Assembly (NCBI GenBank): GCA_024752435.1
Contig: CP103032.1
Coordinates: 806,001-870,000 of the forward strand
Direction of reading: 5' to 3'
Source of the DNA: Allantophomopsis cytisporea
Lineage: Eukaryota > Ascomycota > Leotiomycetes > Phacidiales > Phacidiaceae
DNA: 64,000 nt
Shown: positions 45,207-55,246 of the stretch, piece by piece
Layout of the letters: every line of letters begins with the position of its first letter
Numbering within the stretch: the stretch's first letter is position 1
Translations under genes and position numbers: made by a program
The notes under the pieces: model-generated
What the model was told of the DNA's origin: nothing
Databases searched by the model: none
What the model saw: only the letters and a program-made list of their open reading frames with translations

Positions 45207-46862
45207 ATGCCACTCAACGAACTTGGACAAAAGGTGGCCTGGTAAGTAGAACACAGTGCCATTGCCTGCATAGCTAACAATCGTCACAGCGAACCATGTA
45301 TCCGAGGCCATCGTTCTTCGAAATGCAGGCACGAAAATGATCGTCCTATGCTCCAAGTGAAGAGGCCTGGAAGGCCGCTTTCATCGACCTGTGCACACAA
45401 AGCTAAGAATCTCGACTGTGAATGCCCTCCCAGGAACGTCACAATCACTGCTGCTATCCCAAAAAGTTAGTCACTCACTCGTACAACCCGGAGGTTCCAT
45501 ATAACTAACTTTATAGATAAATCATGCGTATGTGGTGGTGGAAAGACTGCATCCAACGACATTCAACGTGTCAATTCCAAAGGAGCCATAAGCAAGAATG
45601 GCAAGAAGTCTTCTTTCCGCAGAGATTCTCGTGCATTGCCTAAAACGGAGGATCAGACTCCAACGCTCAGCTCCAGCAGGACATCATCCAGCGCATCATT
45701 ATCTATGGAGAGGACGCCATCTTCATCCTCATACACGGCTGGAAACTCTTTAGACCAAAAGGACTCGCCCCAAACGATGTCACAGCAAGGTAGAGGCTTG
45801 CACGCACCAATATCAGCTACTACCGCGCCACATTCGTGCTGCCTGCCGCAACACGGCATACCAATTCCATCCTATACCCCTCAGGTAGATATATTACCAC
45901 AGGTTTCCTGCATATCACAACAGCCTTGCTTCTTCTCGGAAGATCCTGACCTCACGGCTCCACTCCCTTGCACATTGCACCCTTACCATCACGACCACTC
46001 CAACTCAATAAAAGCACCCATAGCACAATACAACGAACTCTCAACCGACTCCTACAGAGTCGACAACGGTCTTCTAATGGAGTCCAACACAATGAACCCG
46101 TTGAACAACGGGTTTGCCGCTAATAGTTGCTGTTCAACTGTCCAAATGCCTAGTCACCCATTCTCACTTGAAAATGGTTTCGAAATGTCAAAGTCTAATG
46201 GGTTGGGTAACCAGCAATATTCTCCCAAAGATATTTCACTTAGTCAACTGTCAATCGATCAGACGAATGGGTTGCCCCCGAACTTCCAACAAATTCAAGC
46301 ACTTGGCATGCCACATATCAACGGCAACGGTGTGACACATTACTCTGATGGTCTGAGCCAAAACTTTATGCTCAATCCAAGTAACACCAGCTTTATGAAT
46401 GGCAGCCACAATCACAACCACTTCCGATTCCAATATCCTGAAGGTTACGGTGGAAGTGACCGACCGCTTACCGAAGAGGACTGGCGTGCTGCTCACAGTA
46501 CCCATGCCTTCTGTGTGGACTCAACTGCTGCCGAGATGGAACCTGAAGCAAATCCTGCCGAAGAAGCTGGCCACTCTGAGACTCAACACTTGTGTTCTTG
46601 CGGCGACAGCTGCCAGTGCTGGGCATGTCCTGCGCACCCCTTCAACGAACACACTTTGGGTAGACTTAGAGATGCCGCGGCACACTCTTTCTGTAATGAA
46701 TATGAAGCCTCCTCGGAGGATGCCGACGGAGTTACTAGTCCGGATCCCACAGGCCTGTCGAACATGCAAGGCAATGGCGACTTCCTTTACGTCAAATACG
46801 ACTTCTCGAACATCATTGATCCTCATGCTCACCATCACCACAACCGTGATGCACATATTTAA
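45207..46862 (+). CDS. Copper-fist transcription factor
   Basis: A nuclear copper-responsive regulator of the Ace1/Mac1/GRISEA/Cuf1 family. Exons 45207-45241, 45290-45465 and 45517-46862 join in frame to 518 aa. The copper fist occupies the N-terminus: C12, C15, C24 and H26 form the zinc site in CEPCIRGHRSSKCRH, followed by the minor-groove KRPGRP. Further cysteines follow in CAHKAKNLDCECP and CVCGGGK, where Cu(I) can bind. The middle is Ser/Asn/Gln-rich. At about residues 429-445 is a second Cys cluster, CSCGDSCQCWACPAHPFN, of the kind seen in fungal copper sensors. The tail is His-rich (DPHAHHHHNRDAH). Whether it activates copper uptake or copper detoxification genes cannot be told from sequence. 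Confidence 0.92.
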
Positions 46863-47485
46863 GTCGTATAATACTGGGCAAATACCTGCGGCATACCTCC
46901 GCTGTTACCTCAGAGGGCTTATATGCATTTATATGAGACTGAGTAGAGGCTGTTATGTTTTGATGTCGAGAGGGATAGTCGATAAAACACTCCGACGACT
47001 TCATAGCCTAGTTTGTTCTGAAATATCTTGTTGTCAAAGTTATCACTCGTAGAAAAAAACAAAAGTTATTTATGCTATCTGTTGCGGCTACTTGAATGAT
47101 TATTGCTGTCTTGTAATGTGAAGAAATGTATGGCAATAGGGGATGGATGTAGTATCGAAGGTGAGCTGTCTGTTATTGAGGGAATGTACGATGTCATGAC
47201 TATTCTCTCGCGGAGGACATCCTGACGTGTTGATGGCCATGAATGTTCTAACTCATGCCTGATAGGATTGACGGGAAACTAAGCAGAAGTCCTTGTTGCG
47301 GTCAAGACAAATTTGAGTACTGTCTCAGTACTATTCACGAAACTTACTCGTCACAATGTCAAAGGTGCCGCATTTGTAATTCATTTGTTGACAAATTTTT
47401 ATCATGAACTAAAATCCCTTCGATGGAACAAATAACAGCAATCAACATCGTAGTCGCTTTCCAACCGTTTTGATATTCATATCAC
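46863..47485. other. Convergent 3' ends, copper-fist gene and Uve1
   Basis: 0.6 kb between converging stops. No gene is seen. Confidence 0.5.
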
Positions 47486-50143
47486 CTATTCCAACTCACT
47501 ATCCCCATCCTCCTTATAACTCACCCCATTCGTTCTTCGTCTCCCGCTTTGCCTCGCAGGCGCCTTTACTTTGCTGATAGGAACCTCCTGCTCATCCGAA
47601 AGGTTAGGCATGCTCAAATCATCTTCATGATCCGTCTCACTAGGTGTAGGGACGTCTTTCACTCTATTCCTCTTGGCCGGTGCCTTTTTCGGCGCAGCTT
47701 TCTTTACAGTCTGCTTCACATCCTCCTTCCCCTCCTCATCCACCGCAGCTGCACTCTTCATCTCATCAATCAAATTCGCTACATCTCCAATCGTGATCGC
47801 AGCACTTAACTTTTCCTTGAAGTCCTCTGGTATTGCCTTCCTAGCGCGTTTCGTGGCAGCCAAACGAGCCTCGAAGTTCGCTGGCGTGGAAGTAGATTCT
47901 TCGTCTGCACCGGCTTTCTTCTTGACCTCTCTCTTTTTGGGTCGTAAATATTCTTCCATTCCTGGTGGCCAGTAGACCCGGTTCTGTGGCCCGCCCATCC
48001 CGATGTCATTTTCCGGGATTTCAGTCTTTACAGGGTCTTCTTCTTCGCTCAGTTCCTTTCCAAACTCCTCGACTTCGTTGGCAATTTGTTTCTTTGTCTT
48101 CTTCTTCTTCGCCTTCTTCGGCAATGGCTTGTTGTCGTCGTCTCGCTCGTATGGAATGATATCATTAAAGGTGTTCCAGCCAGGAAGTTTGAATGTACGC
48201 ATGAGCTCAAAGACGGCCTGTTCTTTATCCTTGGCTTCAATCATGAGATCCATATCAGGATCACAAGGAGGAAGGGTTGCAGGCCGTGGGTTGTGTTTTC
48301 TCCGTTGGCGACCTGTGATAGCTTGGGGTGTGGGCTCACTGTAGTGCATCTTCTGCTTGATACCTTTCCTGTCCCAGGTGGCCTTGATGCGTGGATAGAG
48401 GTCCATTATATCCTTCGTTCCTTCGCGAACTTGGGTTGAATCGAAGATGATGTTATGGTGATGATAGTCGAGAACCATTGGGATGTTAAGCTCTTCACAA
48501 AGGGGCAGAAGCTCATGAACCGACCAACTTACGTCGTCATTCTCTAGTACTAATCTATTCTTGACCGACTGAGGAAGCTTCTTGTAGTTTTCTCGGAAAC
48601 GATCAATAGTAGCAGCTTTATCACCGAAAGTTCCTCCAAGATGAAGGATCATAACAGCGTTACGATCTTCTTGAGGTGGCATCTTTAGAAGAGAAAGCAT
48701 TTCGTCGTGGTATTCAAGATCTCTAAACGCATTGTCAATGACTCCCTGACGAGGAGACCCCAATTGCGTGAACTGAAGAAGACGATCGAATCAGCAAGAT
48801 CTCTCAAGAATTATTCAACAGCGATAAGGCCATGCTCACCTGTCCAGGGTGGGTAGTTAATCGATGTCCCAACTCGGCTGCTACCTTTCCAACTTCTGCC
48901 AGAACCTCTGAGGCAAATGGAGCTAGCTTGTACCCATAGATCTCATGTGAGGCGAACGGAAAGGCCTCCGAACTTAGCCTCAAAAACTTGATGTTGTATT
49001 TGTCATTCCACCGAATCATCTTGATCATGTCTCGAGCATTAGCTAATCCTAATTCCTCAACATATCTTTGGCCGCGTGCTTCATCTGCAGGTTCCGTCTT
49101 GTCGGGTCGATTCTTGCTTGCGTGCTCCGGTTGAGAAGGGTCTTGTAGGGGGTGGCGATGCTCGAGAATTGATGCTATTCTGCATGTTCGAGAGCTGAAA
49201 ACGGGTGGATTTGAGAATCGGAGATAGGTATTTAAGCATGCCTACGGACCAATTTGTTAGCAACTCCTAATAATCAAAGTTCATCTCATTGAGTGCTGAA
49301 TGGTATAAAATAGGAGAGCAATTCCGAAGTGTTGACCAAATGCAGACATTTATCATAAGTACTTACATAACCAATTCTACCCTTCCAAGGAAGGGGCAAA
49401 TAGTCGCTGTGCACAGGTGGTGGTCTTGACGCAGCGGCCTTTACAGCATCAATATCCTCTGCTGGACCCTCCTCATCACCATCCGGATCTTGTCTCTTGT
49501 CCCACTCATCTTCTTCTTCATCCTCCTTCTTTACGATTGAGGTTTCTGTCTTCTTTTTTGCTGCCTGTTCCTTAATAAATGCCTTGATCTCATCAGATCC
49601 CTTCTTTGCCGAAACCGAGCTCTTTGTGGGTTGCTTTCTTTGCTTCTTAGCGGGTGAAGGCTCTAGTGATTCTAATTCGGATAGTGGAGATTCGCTTCCA
49701 GCTTCCATCTTCAAGCTGTTGGTAGGAGGTACGATTTTGGACACTTCTAAAGCTTCACCCTTTTCGTCCGCGTCAGGGGATGCGCGCAGGGCAGTAGGGT
49801 CATCCATGATATCCGGGTTGTGGTCTGGATTGGTGTCTACCTTCCCGCGACGACTGTTCTGGCGAGGTACTTTGGCACCACCTCTCCCAGGACCCATAGC
49901 CTTGGATGACGGCAGAATGGGGTCATTGGCAAAATCTGAAGGGATGGCTGTTGCTACAGATGATCTCTTCCGCTTGGGAGGCATTGTTGCAACAGTAGAA
50001 CTTTTGAAAAGGAAGGGATGTTGTGAGGCTGACTTCAGTCGTGAACAATTCAAGCTCGTCGACAATGATAATGATGATGCTTTGCGTCTAACTGGCAATG
50101 ATAATGTGCTGGTCCGCAGCCCTTGAAAAGAAGAAAGAAACAT
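47486..50143 (-). CDS. UVE1: UV-damage endonuclease Uve1 (UVDE)
   Basis: Nicks DNA 5' of UV photoproducts to start alternative excision repair. Minus-strand exons 49367-50143, 48840-49241 and 47486-48772 join in phase 0. From the first ATG (50143) the product is 821 aa; from the in-frame ATG at 49984 (MPPKRKR) it is 768 aa. The catalytic TIM-barrel starts at GRIGYACLNTYLRFSNPP in the exon 1/2 junction. It continues with FLRLSSEAFPF, HPGQFTQLG across the exon 2/3 junction, VMILHLGGTFGDK, LVLENDDVSWS, MVLDYHHHNI and MHYSEPTP. These hold the metal-binding His, Glu and Asp positions of the family. The long Lys/Glu-rich C-terminus is typical of filamentous fungi. The first 53 residues contain no Asp or Glu and seven basic residues, like a mitochondrial targeting sequence. 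Confidence 0.94.
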
Positions 50144-51029
50144 TCAAAGATGCGATTTCATTTTTACTTTCTTTCAATAGATTTGCACGAAGCTTTCTGC
50201 TGATATACACTACATATTTCAGAATGCGGCAAATCTATGGAGAGTCAACGACGTCACGCGTTTTGGCACTTTTTCGAAAGAACTACGCTAAGATCGAGAT
50301 TTGGGCGGGATGATGCAAGCTGAGATCAAAAGGAACATCAATCGACGCTTGGCATCTTATCTTATCTTCTACTCCACAGATCGATCTCCCCACTCCTCAT
50401 GGGAACAATCCTTTTAATTTTTATATCTAACCGCCATACTCTTGAAATAGAAACATTTTTTCTTTTGAACTCAAGATAATGGATCAATTAAATGTCCTTT
50501 AAATTGAGAAGATTCTTGACTAACCGAAAGAAATTAGAGGGAAATACGATATGCCGTGTATTACATGCATGAGTACTCAGCTTTGTCTGTTTCCTGCTAA
50601 CTCATGTTGATAGCAAACCCTCTTAGAATAATTGGGGTTCTTCCTTTCTTTTGGGAGTCTCAGATCCTTGATATTAGACAACCAATAATCAAAACTCTGC
50701 GTCCCTTTCTATCCCAACCAAATGGAAGCCTATGTTGCCATAACCCTTTTATCCTCCTCCCAGTAGCGCTTCTAAGTGACACTCCTCCTAATGTTTGCTC
50801 ATGCTACGTAGTTCCATATGTTCCAGCTAGCCTAAATCAAGGTATCAATAGTAGGGAACGACTGAATATAAATAGAATATAAGATCCCATCCAGAATCCT
50901 CATCTTTCTCAGAACACAACGCAAACACTTCAAAATTCAGAAACTTCACTCAACACTTTTCAAGCAACCTCAGTCTTCAACACCGCAAGAGCGAAGAGTT
51001 TCAAGTCAGAAAAGCCAAGTCACGCAAAA
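50144..51029. other. Divergent promoter, Uve1 and 161-aa orphan
   Basis: 0.9 kb without a recognisable gene. It holds the MCB and CRE-like sites listed separately, close to Uve1. The last 130 nt are CA/TC-rich leader DNA before the ATG at 51030. Confidence 0.5.
50249..50261. promoter_or_regulatory. Overlapping CRE-like and MCB sites upstream of Uve1
   Basis: CGACGTCA (7 of 8 bases of the CRE palindrome TGACGTCA) runs directly into ACGCGT (50256-50261), the MCB core. They lie about 105-120 nt upstream of the first Uve1 ATG. This would suit a stress- and replication-linked repair gene, but both are short motifs. Confidence 0.4.
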
Positions 51030-51567
51030 ATGTCTGTCATTTCAAACGATACCTGGAAAGAAGTCGCCCAGCAAGCAACCGAGTTCATCGTTGATAGGGT
51101 CAGACAAGAGACGGAGTCTTCGACTGGCTCTACTTACTCTCACAAAACTGATGAACAGCCATGGCAATTGGTGCGTTCACCAGATGAGCCAGCAGGCCAA
51201 GTTCCGGGAGCTCTCCTAGTTGTCAAGCGCAAGTGCTACAACCCAAGCGACCTCGATGCTGCCGTTGGCGACGTAGTCCAGATCAAGCGTGTGATCAGTG
51301 TCAATACCGTCATCGCGTACAATCCCCGCACAAACAAGGATGGTAAGCTGCCCTGGAAGGCCTTTCGCAATGTCGGTGTCCGCGACATGTGCGCCTGCGA
51401 TGAGCAGAAGTGCGACTGTCAATATGACGACTTTATCGCATCTCAGGTACGCAGTGACTTCTCCTTAAGGTTTCCTGACGGAGCTAATAATAGCAAAGGC
51501 TTTTCAAAAGACCGGCACGGTTGATAGCTACCGCGAAGGCACTGCCAACGCTACCCGTAACTGGTAG
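51030..51567 (+). CDS. Hypothetical protein, 161 aa, with a Cys-rich motif
   Basis: I do not recognise this protein. Exon 51030-51446 encodes 139 codons from MSVISNDTWKEVAQQATEF. A donor GTACGC then joins either the acceptor at 51498 (tail AFQKTGTVDSYREGTANATR, stop at 51567) or the one at 51493, which would give a longer tail in another frame. The first choice is preferred because it is in frame and ends cleanly. There is no signal peptide. The middle has strand-like, soluble sequence (GALLVVKRKCYNPSDLDAAV) and a motif RDMCACDEQKCDCQYDDF with four cysteines, which could bind metal. Upstream DNA has a clear CA-rich leader, which supports a real gene. Confidence 0.6.
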
Positions 51568-51820
51568 ACAGCTTTTGACCTTTCATTGACCAAATGCCTG
51601 TCAAATTACCAAGTGGTGGAAGTCTTTGAGTTGCTACAGCTCCTCATAGGCTTGTTTGCGTGCCGTTAAATAGCGATAGTAATCGAACGTGCTATCCCAA
51701 GCCCTTTGTTCATCTGATTTAAGAGTCAGGCAGCATTTGAAGTGACCGTCATCTGGCCTTTGCTCGTCAGCTATAATTGCTAGCAGGTTTTACACCTTTT
51801 CGGTGCCCGTGATGATGAAC

Positions 51821-52984
51821 CTATTCAATTCGCCTTCTTTTGGGAATGTGATCCAAATTTTCGACTCTTGATTCCGATTTATCCAGTCCAAATCCCAAAA
51901 TTCTTATTTGCTGTTCTTCACCACCGAGAACAGGAACCAAAACCTGGGCTTCTTCTAATACACGCAAACCAGCTTCTTCCATGTAATCAAAGAAAACATT
52001 CTCCGCAGAGTGTCTTGGCTTCATAGCCAGTAATACCATAGTGTCCCTCTCTGAACCATCTCCCAAACCACTGCCAGTTACTATCGCTTTAATAGTGTTT
52101 ACTAGAGCTTGAGCATAGTCCGGATTATATGTACAATCCGCAATGAGGACAACATCCCAGTGTTCCTCTTCGACAGCCTTGGGTAGAGGCTCTGTCCAGT
52201 CCAATTCCATGAATTCGACATCCACACCAGTTCCTGTTTCTCTGGCACCCATGTTCATTTCGACAATCTCCCTCGCGTCTTCCAAATCTGTCAAGAGAAT
52301 CTTGGATTTTCCAGCCTCGAAAGTTCCCTCCTTCAAGATATCCGCAAGTTTGAGACCGACCAGCCCAACTCCAGTCCCCAACTCAATGGTTCTGACGTCC
52401 ACTCTCTTCAACGCTGCACAGCTCTTTGGCAGTTGTCCAGCCACTTCATCCTTGCCATTGCCAACCATAGCAACCAATCTTTTCGAGAGAACAAGGCCCG
52501 CATCCCAAATGTGTCTCGCAATACTCTCACCCTTCTCTTCCCTAATAACAAGCACTTGTTCTCCCTCCCCAAGAACTCTCTTCATAGTCGCATTTCCACT
52601 CCCCAATCCATCCAGTCCAAATTCCTCGCTAACCACCGGAATCACATCTCCCTTGCCACTCCTAGCTCCTGATTTCTCACCAGCAAAGACGCGTAATTCG
52701 CAACCCAACGCCTTCCCGCCGACACGCAAATACCTCGTAGGCACAGGAAATTCTATCGCTAGAGCACGCGCATAGGGCGGCCATGCCGTCTCAAAAGAAA
52801 GCTGCTGTAAATCAGCCCCGTTGCGAATCACGAGTACGCATTGTAGTGGTAGAGCTGTGGTAAGGAAGAGCTCGCCAAGGTCATTGGTGATGGTGATTTT
52901 GGCAGAGAGGTCGCACGGCGCGCTTTTGTGGGGAGATTTCGACGGCGAGAGCTTGGGGAGCTTGAGGAACCGGATATAGTGCAT
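51821..52984 (-). CDS. Family-16 protein (lysine) methyltransferase
   Basis: A seven-beta-strand SAM-dependent methyltransferase of the METTL21/22-like group (methyltransf_16), whose members modify lysines on proteins such as elongation factors and chaperones. It is an intronless 387-aa frame with ATG at 52984. SAM motif I is TIELGTGVGLVGLKLADIL (about residues 198-216). Next come LLTDLEDAREIVEMN and ELDWTEPLP. The hallmark DVVLIADCTYNPDY (about 282) corresponds to the [DE]xxY/F-type motif of this family. The N-terminal 130 residues are a fungal extension. The C-terminus ends in a basic KRRRIE stretch that could act as a nuclear signal. The exact substrate is unknown. Confidence 0.88.
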   Translation of the reverse strand: MHYIRFLKLPKLSPSKSPHKSAPCDLSAKITITNDLGELFLTTALPLQCVLVIRNGADLQQLSFETAWPPYARALAIEFPVPTRYLRVGGKALGCELRVFAGEKSGARSGKGDVIPVVSEEFGLDGLGSGNATMKRVLGEGEQVLVIREEKGESIARHIWDAGLVLSKRLVAMVGNGKDEVAGQLPKSCAALKRVDVRTIELGTGVGLVGLKLADILKEGTFEAGKSKILLTDLEDAREIVEMNMGARETGTGVDVEFMELDWTEPLPKAVEEEHWDVVLIADCTYNPDYAQALVNTIKAIVTGSGLGDGSERDTMVLLAMKPRHSAENVFFDYMEEAGLRVLEEAQVLVPVLGGEEQQIRILGFGLDKSESRVENLDHIPKRRRIE

Positions 52985-53167
52985 GACGGATCAGGAGCCT
53001 GTAACGGCTATAATTGACCTACTTCGACGTCGAGATCGAGATCGAGACCTTTGGAAAGGTAGTACCTTAGTGATGGAGAAGAAATATTTCAGCCTTGTTG
53101 TGTCTAGGTCTCAGCCTTACGGTAAGTGTCCGGGTAGCATTGGGTGGAGAGTTTATTGGGGGATCAG

Positions 53168-53222
53168 AGCCTACCTTAGGTACCTTACCTTACTCAAGGT
53201 ACCTCAGGTACCTCAGGTAGGT
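53168..53222. repeat. Cluster of GGTACC palindromes
   Basis: Several interspersed TACCTTA/AGGTACC/CAGGTACC steps, partly self-complementary, in non-coding DNA about 190-240 nt upstream of the methyltransferase start. Similar TACCTAGGTA words recur elsewhere in the window. Confidence 0.6.
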
Positions 53223-53303
53223 ACTGCGGAGGGATCAGACTACTGGCACACAGTACGGTAGTTCTGCATAATCTAATCTGCTCCAAACCCGACTTTTTTT
53301 ATC

Positions 53304-53444
53304 ATGAATCCGACGGAACAGACAACGCAAAATGAAAGTAAAAACAAAAAGGTCAGCGGCAATAATGATACTCACAAGGACGAACGTGAGTGGCGCGAAG
53401 ATTTTGTGCGTCTCAAATGTTTCCTTATGGGTTGGTCAATCTGA
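53304..53444 (+). CDS. Possible small protein, 46 aa (doubtful)
   Basis: A short frame with ATG at 53304, beginning MNPTEQTTQNESKNKK. It is very hydrophilic. A strong donor GTGAGT at 53386 would splice to an acceptor near 53450 and give an alternative end (ERNVQWFQC). It is too short to judge and shows no family resemblance. It is listed only because the hydrophilic bias is unlike the translated non-coding DNA around it. Confidence 0.2.
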   Translation: MNPTEQTTQNESKNKKVSGNNDTHKDEREWREDFVRLKCFLMGWSI

Positions 53445-54480
53445 TGAAGGCAACGTCCAATGGTTCCAGTGCTAGGTATTGCTACGATTGTATAAGCCGT
53501 GATACAGTCTGTTGTAAATCTCTGGGTTGATTCCGAGCGCTGACTGTGTACCAACGGTCGAGTCAGCTTTCATGGTCTTGCTCATCAAATAATGTTCTGG
53601 CTGTCGCTCGATCAGGCAAATAATGTGATAACGATGTAAGCCCGGTGGTTATGGTTCTCACAGCCTTTCTCTGCATGTCATACTTGCAAGCATCACCATG
53701 TGGCTAACAGTCAACTTCTATTGATGTTGTGATTCCTATGCATTGTGCCTGTAACATCGGTCTTGTTCGTATGCTACCCAACATTACTCATCACCAAGGC
53801 CCAAAGCCAGAGGAATGCAACTGTCCCAAAAAGCGCCGATTGTAAAGAGCGCTTGAGAAAGCTTCCATACAAGGATACATCCCCCTTCAAGGAACATGGC
53901 GTACTCTCCAACAGACGCCATGCATCTTGTTGGTGTATGCGACTCTGTGACTACGTAAGATACAACTCCAACATCCATCCAATATATCAAACCACAAGGC
54001 AGACTACGTAGGTATCTTAGCCACCCCATCCACCCTTTACCCAGCCCTCTCTCCGGACCCCAATCCACATACATACCTACAGACAGACAGTGCTCAGCAG
54101 AAGGGATGGGCATATTGAAAGTACCGAATGGGTCAAAAAGTGCCTTACATACTTCACGATACACACACACAGCACACAAGCTCCCCCCATCAAGGCTCAG
54201 CCAGGAATAACCGAATCTGCACTCCCGGCCCGCGTCTCCAACGCCCCAGGCGTCGCCGAAACGCCTTCACACATCTGCTCCACAAGCACCGCACATGACA
54301 GCGCGAGGCATTCGCACGGCTGGGAATGAGTTGTGAGGGCGCAGGGGAAGTGCAAGCAAGTGCAATGGAAGGTCAGAGCGCGGGGTGGAAGTCGCTTATG
54401 CGAGCATTACTGTGCAGATGGTCATGAAATGGGCCCCGAGCGCTTAGAAGAGGGGTAAGGCCCTGGGGGGTTAGTGGGGA

Positions 54481-54503
54481 GTGAGGTGAGGTGAGGTGAG
54501 GTG
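54481..54503. repeat. GTGAG pentamer repeat
   Basis: Four to five copies of GTGAG in non-coding DNA. Confidence 0.8.
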
Positions 54504-55246
54504 TGCATAGGGTTTGTGGTTCAAAACTAGCGCCACTTTAGCACAAAGTACTTTGCATGTAGAGGAATGTAATCCGCTAAGAACATGGTGAGTCTTCTGA
54601 GATAATCTTGACGAGTTGGGTTCACCGATAATAATGGCGATGTCACGGAGTATCTTGGTGGTGGTATAGCAAGGTAAGGTTGTTGGTTTGGGCACATGAA
54701 ATGCATAGGAAGATTAAGTTCTATGTGAGCTTGTATTCAAGGTAATGTTACTCTGGGTATTCGCAGTCATGAAAAGAAAATGTTCTGTATCAAAAACCAT
54801 GCCAGCAAAGACATAGGAACAGAAACTACGATTACAACCTCCATGGTCACAACATCCAAACCTAGCATCCCATACTGTACTCCTCCCTTCCAAACCAAAA
54901 GCAAAAAGCAGACATAAATCCCAAACATAATCGAAAAGGAAATGCTATAAAACCCCCTTCATTTTTTGTCCTTCCATGATGCAATGAATGCCTTTCCTTC
55001 AAAATGCTCTATGGGTTGCCCCACCAGAATCTCATATCTTACAGTCCACTCATGCAATCAAAACTCCGCATTCCATTTCCCATCCAGTTCAATCCGCGCG
55101 CAGTGGTATCGTAATATATGTGAGATCAATCGACTCCTAAAAAGTCCCAAAAAAAACGTCAGACCATCGCTCCCAAAAGGGAAGAGAGAAGTGATCATAT
55201 ATCTCTTGTAGCAGCAGAATGCTTGAGCTTAGCAATAGCTCAGAAC

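Larger units (their letters stand above)
52985..55246. other. 2.3-kb gene-poor region
   Basis: Apart from the doubtful small frame at 53304-53444 I see no gene. A cluster of GGTACC/AGGTAC steps at 53168-53222 and a GTGAG repeat at 54481-54503 are present. Confidence 0.5.

Noticed and set aside
47673..48439. Overlapping plus-strand frames of 100-117 codons
   Set aside because: Antisense of the Lys/Glu-rich C-terminus of Uve1.
49497..50126. 209-codon Ser-rich plus-strand frame
   Set aside because: Antisense of the Lys/Glu-rich N-terminal half of Uve1, which naturally reads as Ser/Phe-rich.
52143..52775. 210-codon plus-strand frame
   Set aside because: Antisense of the methyltransferase domain; no motif.
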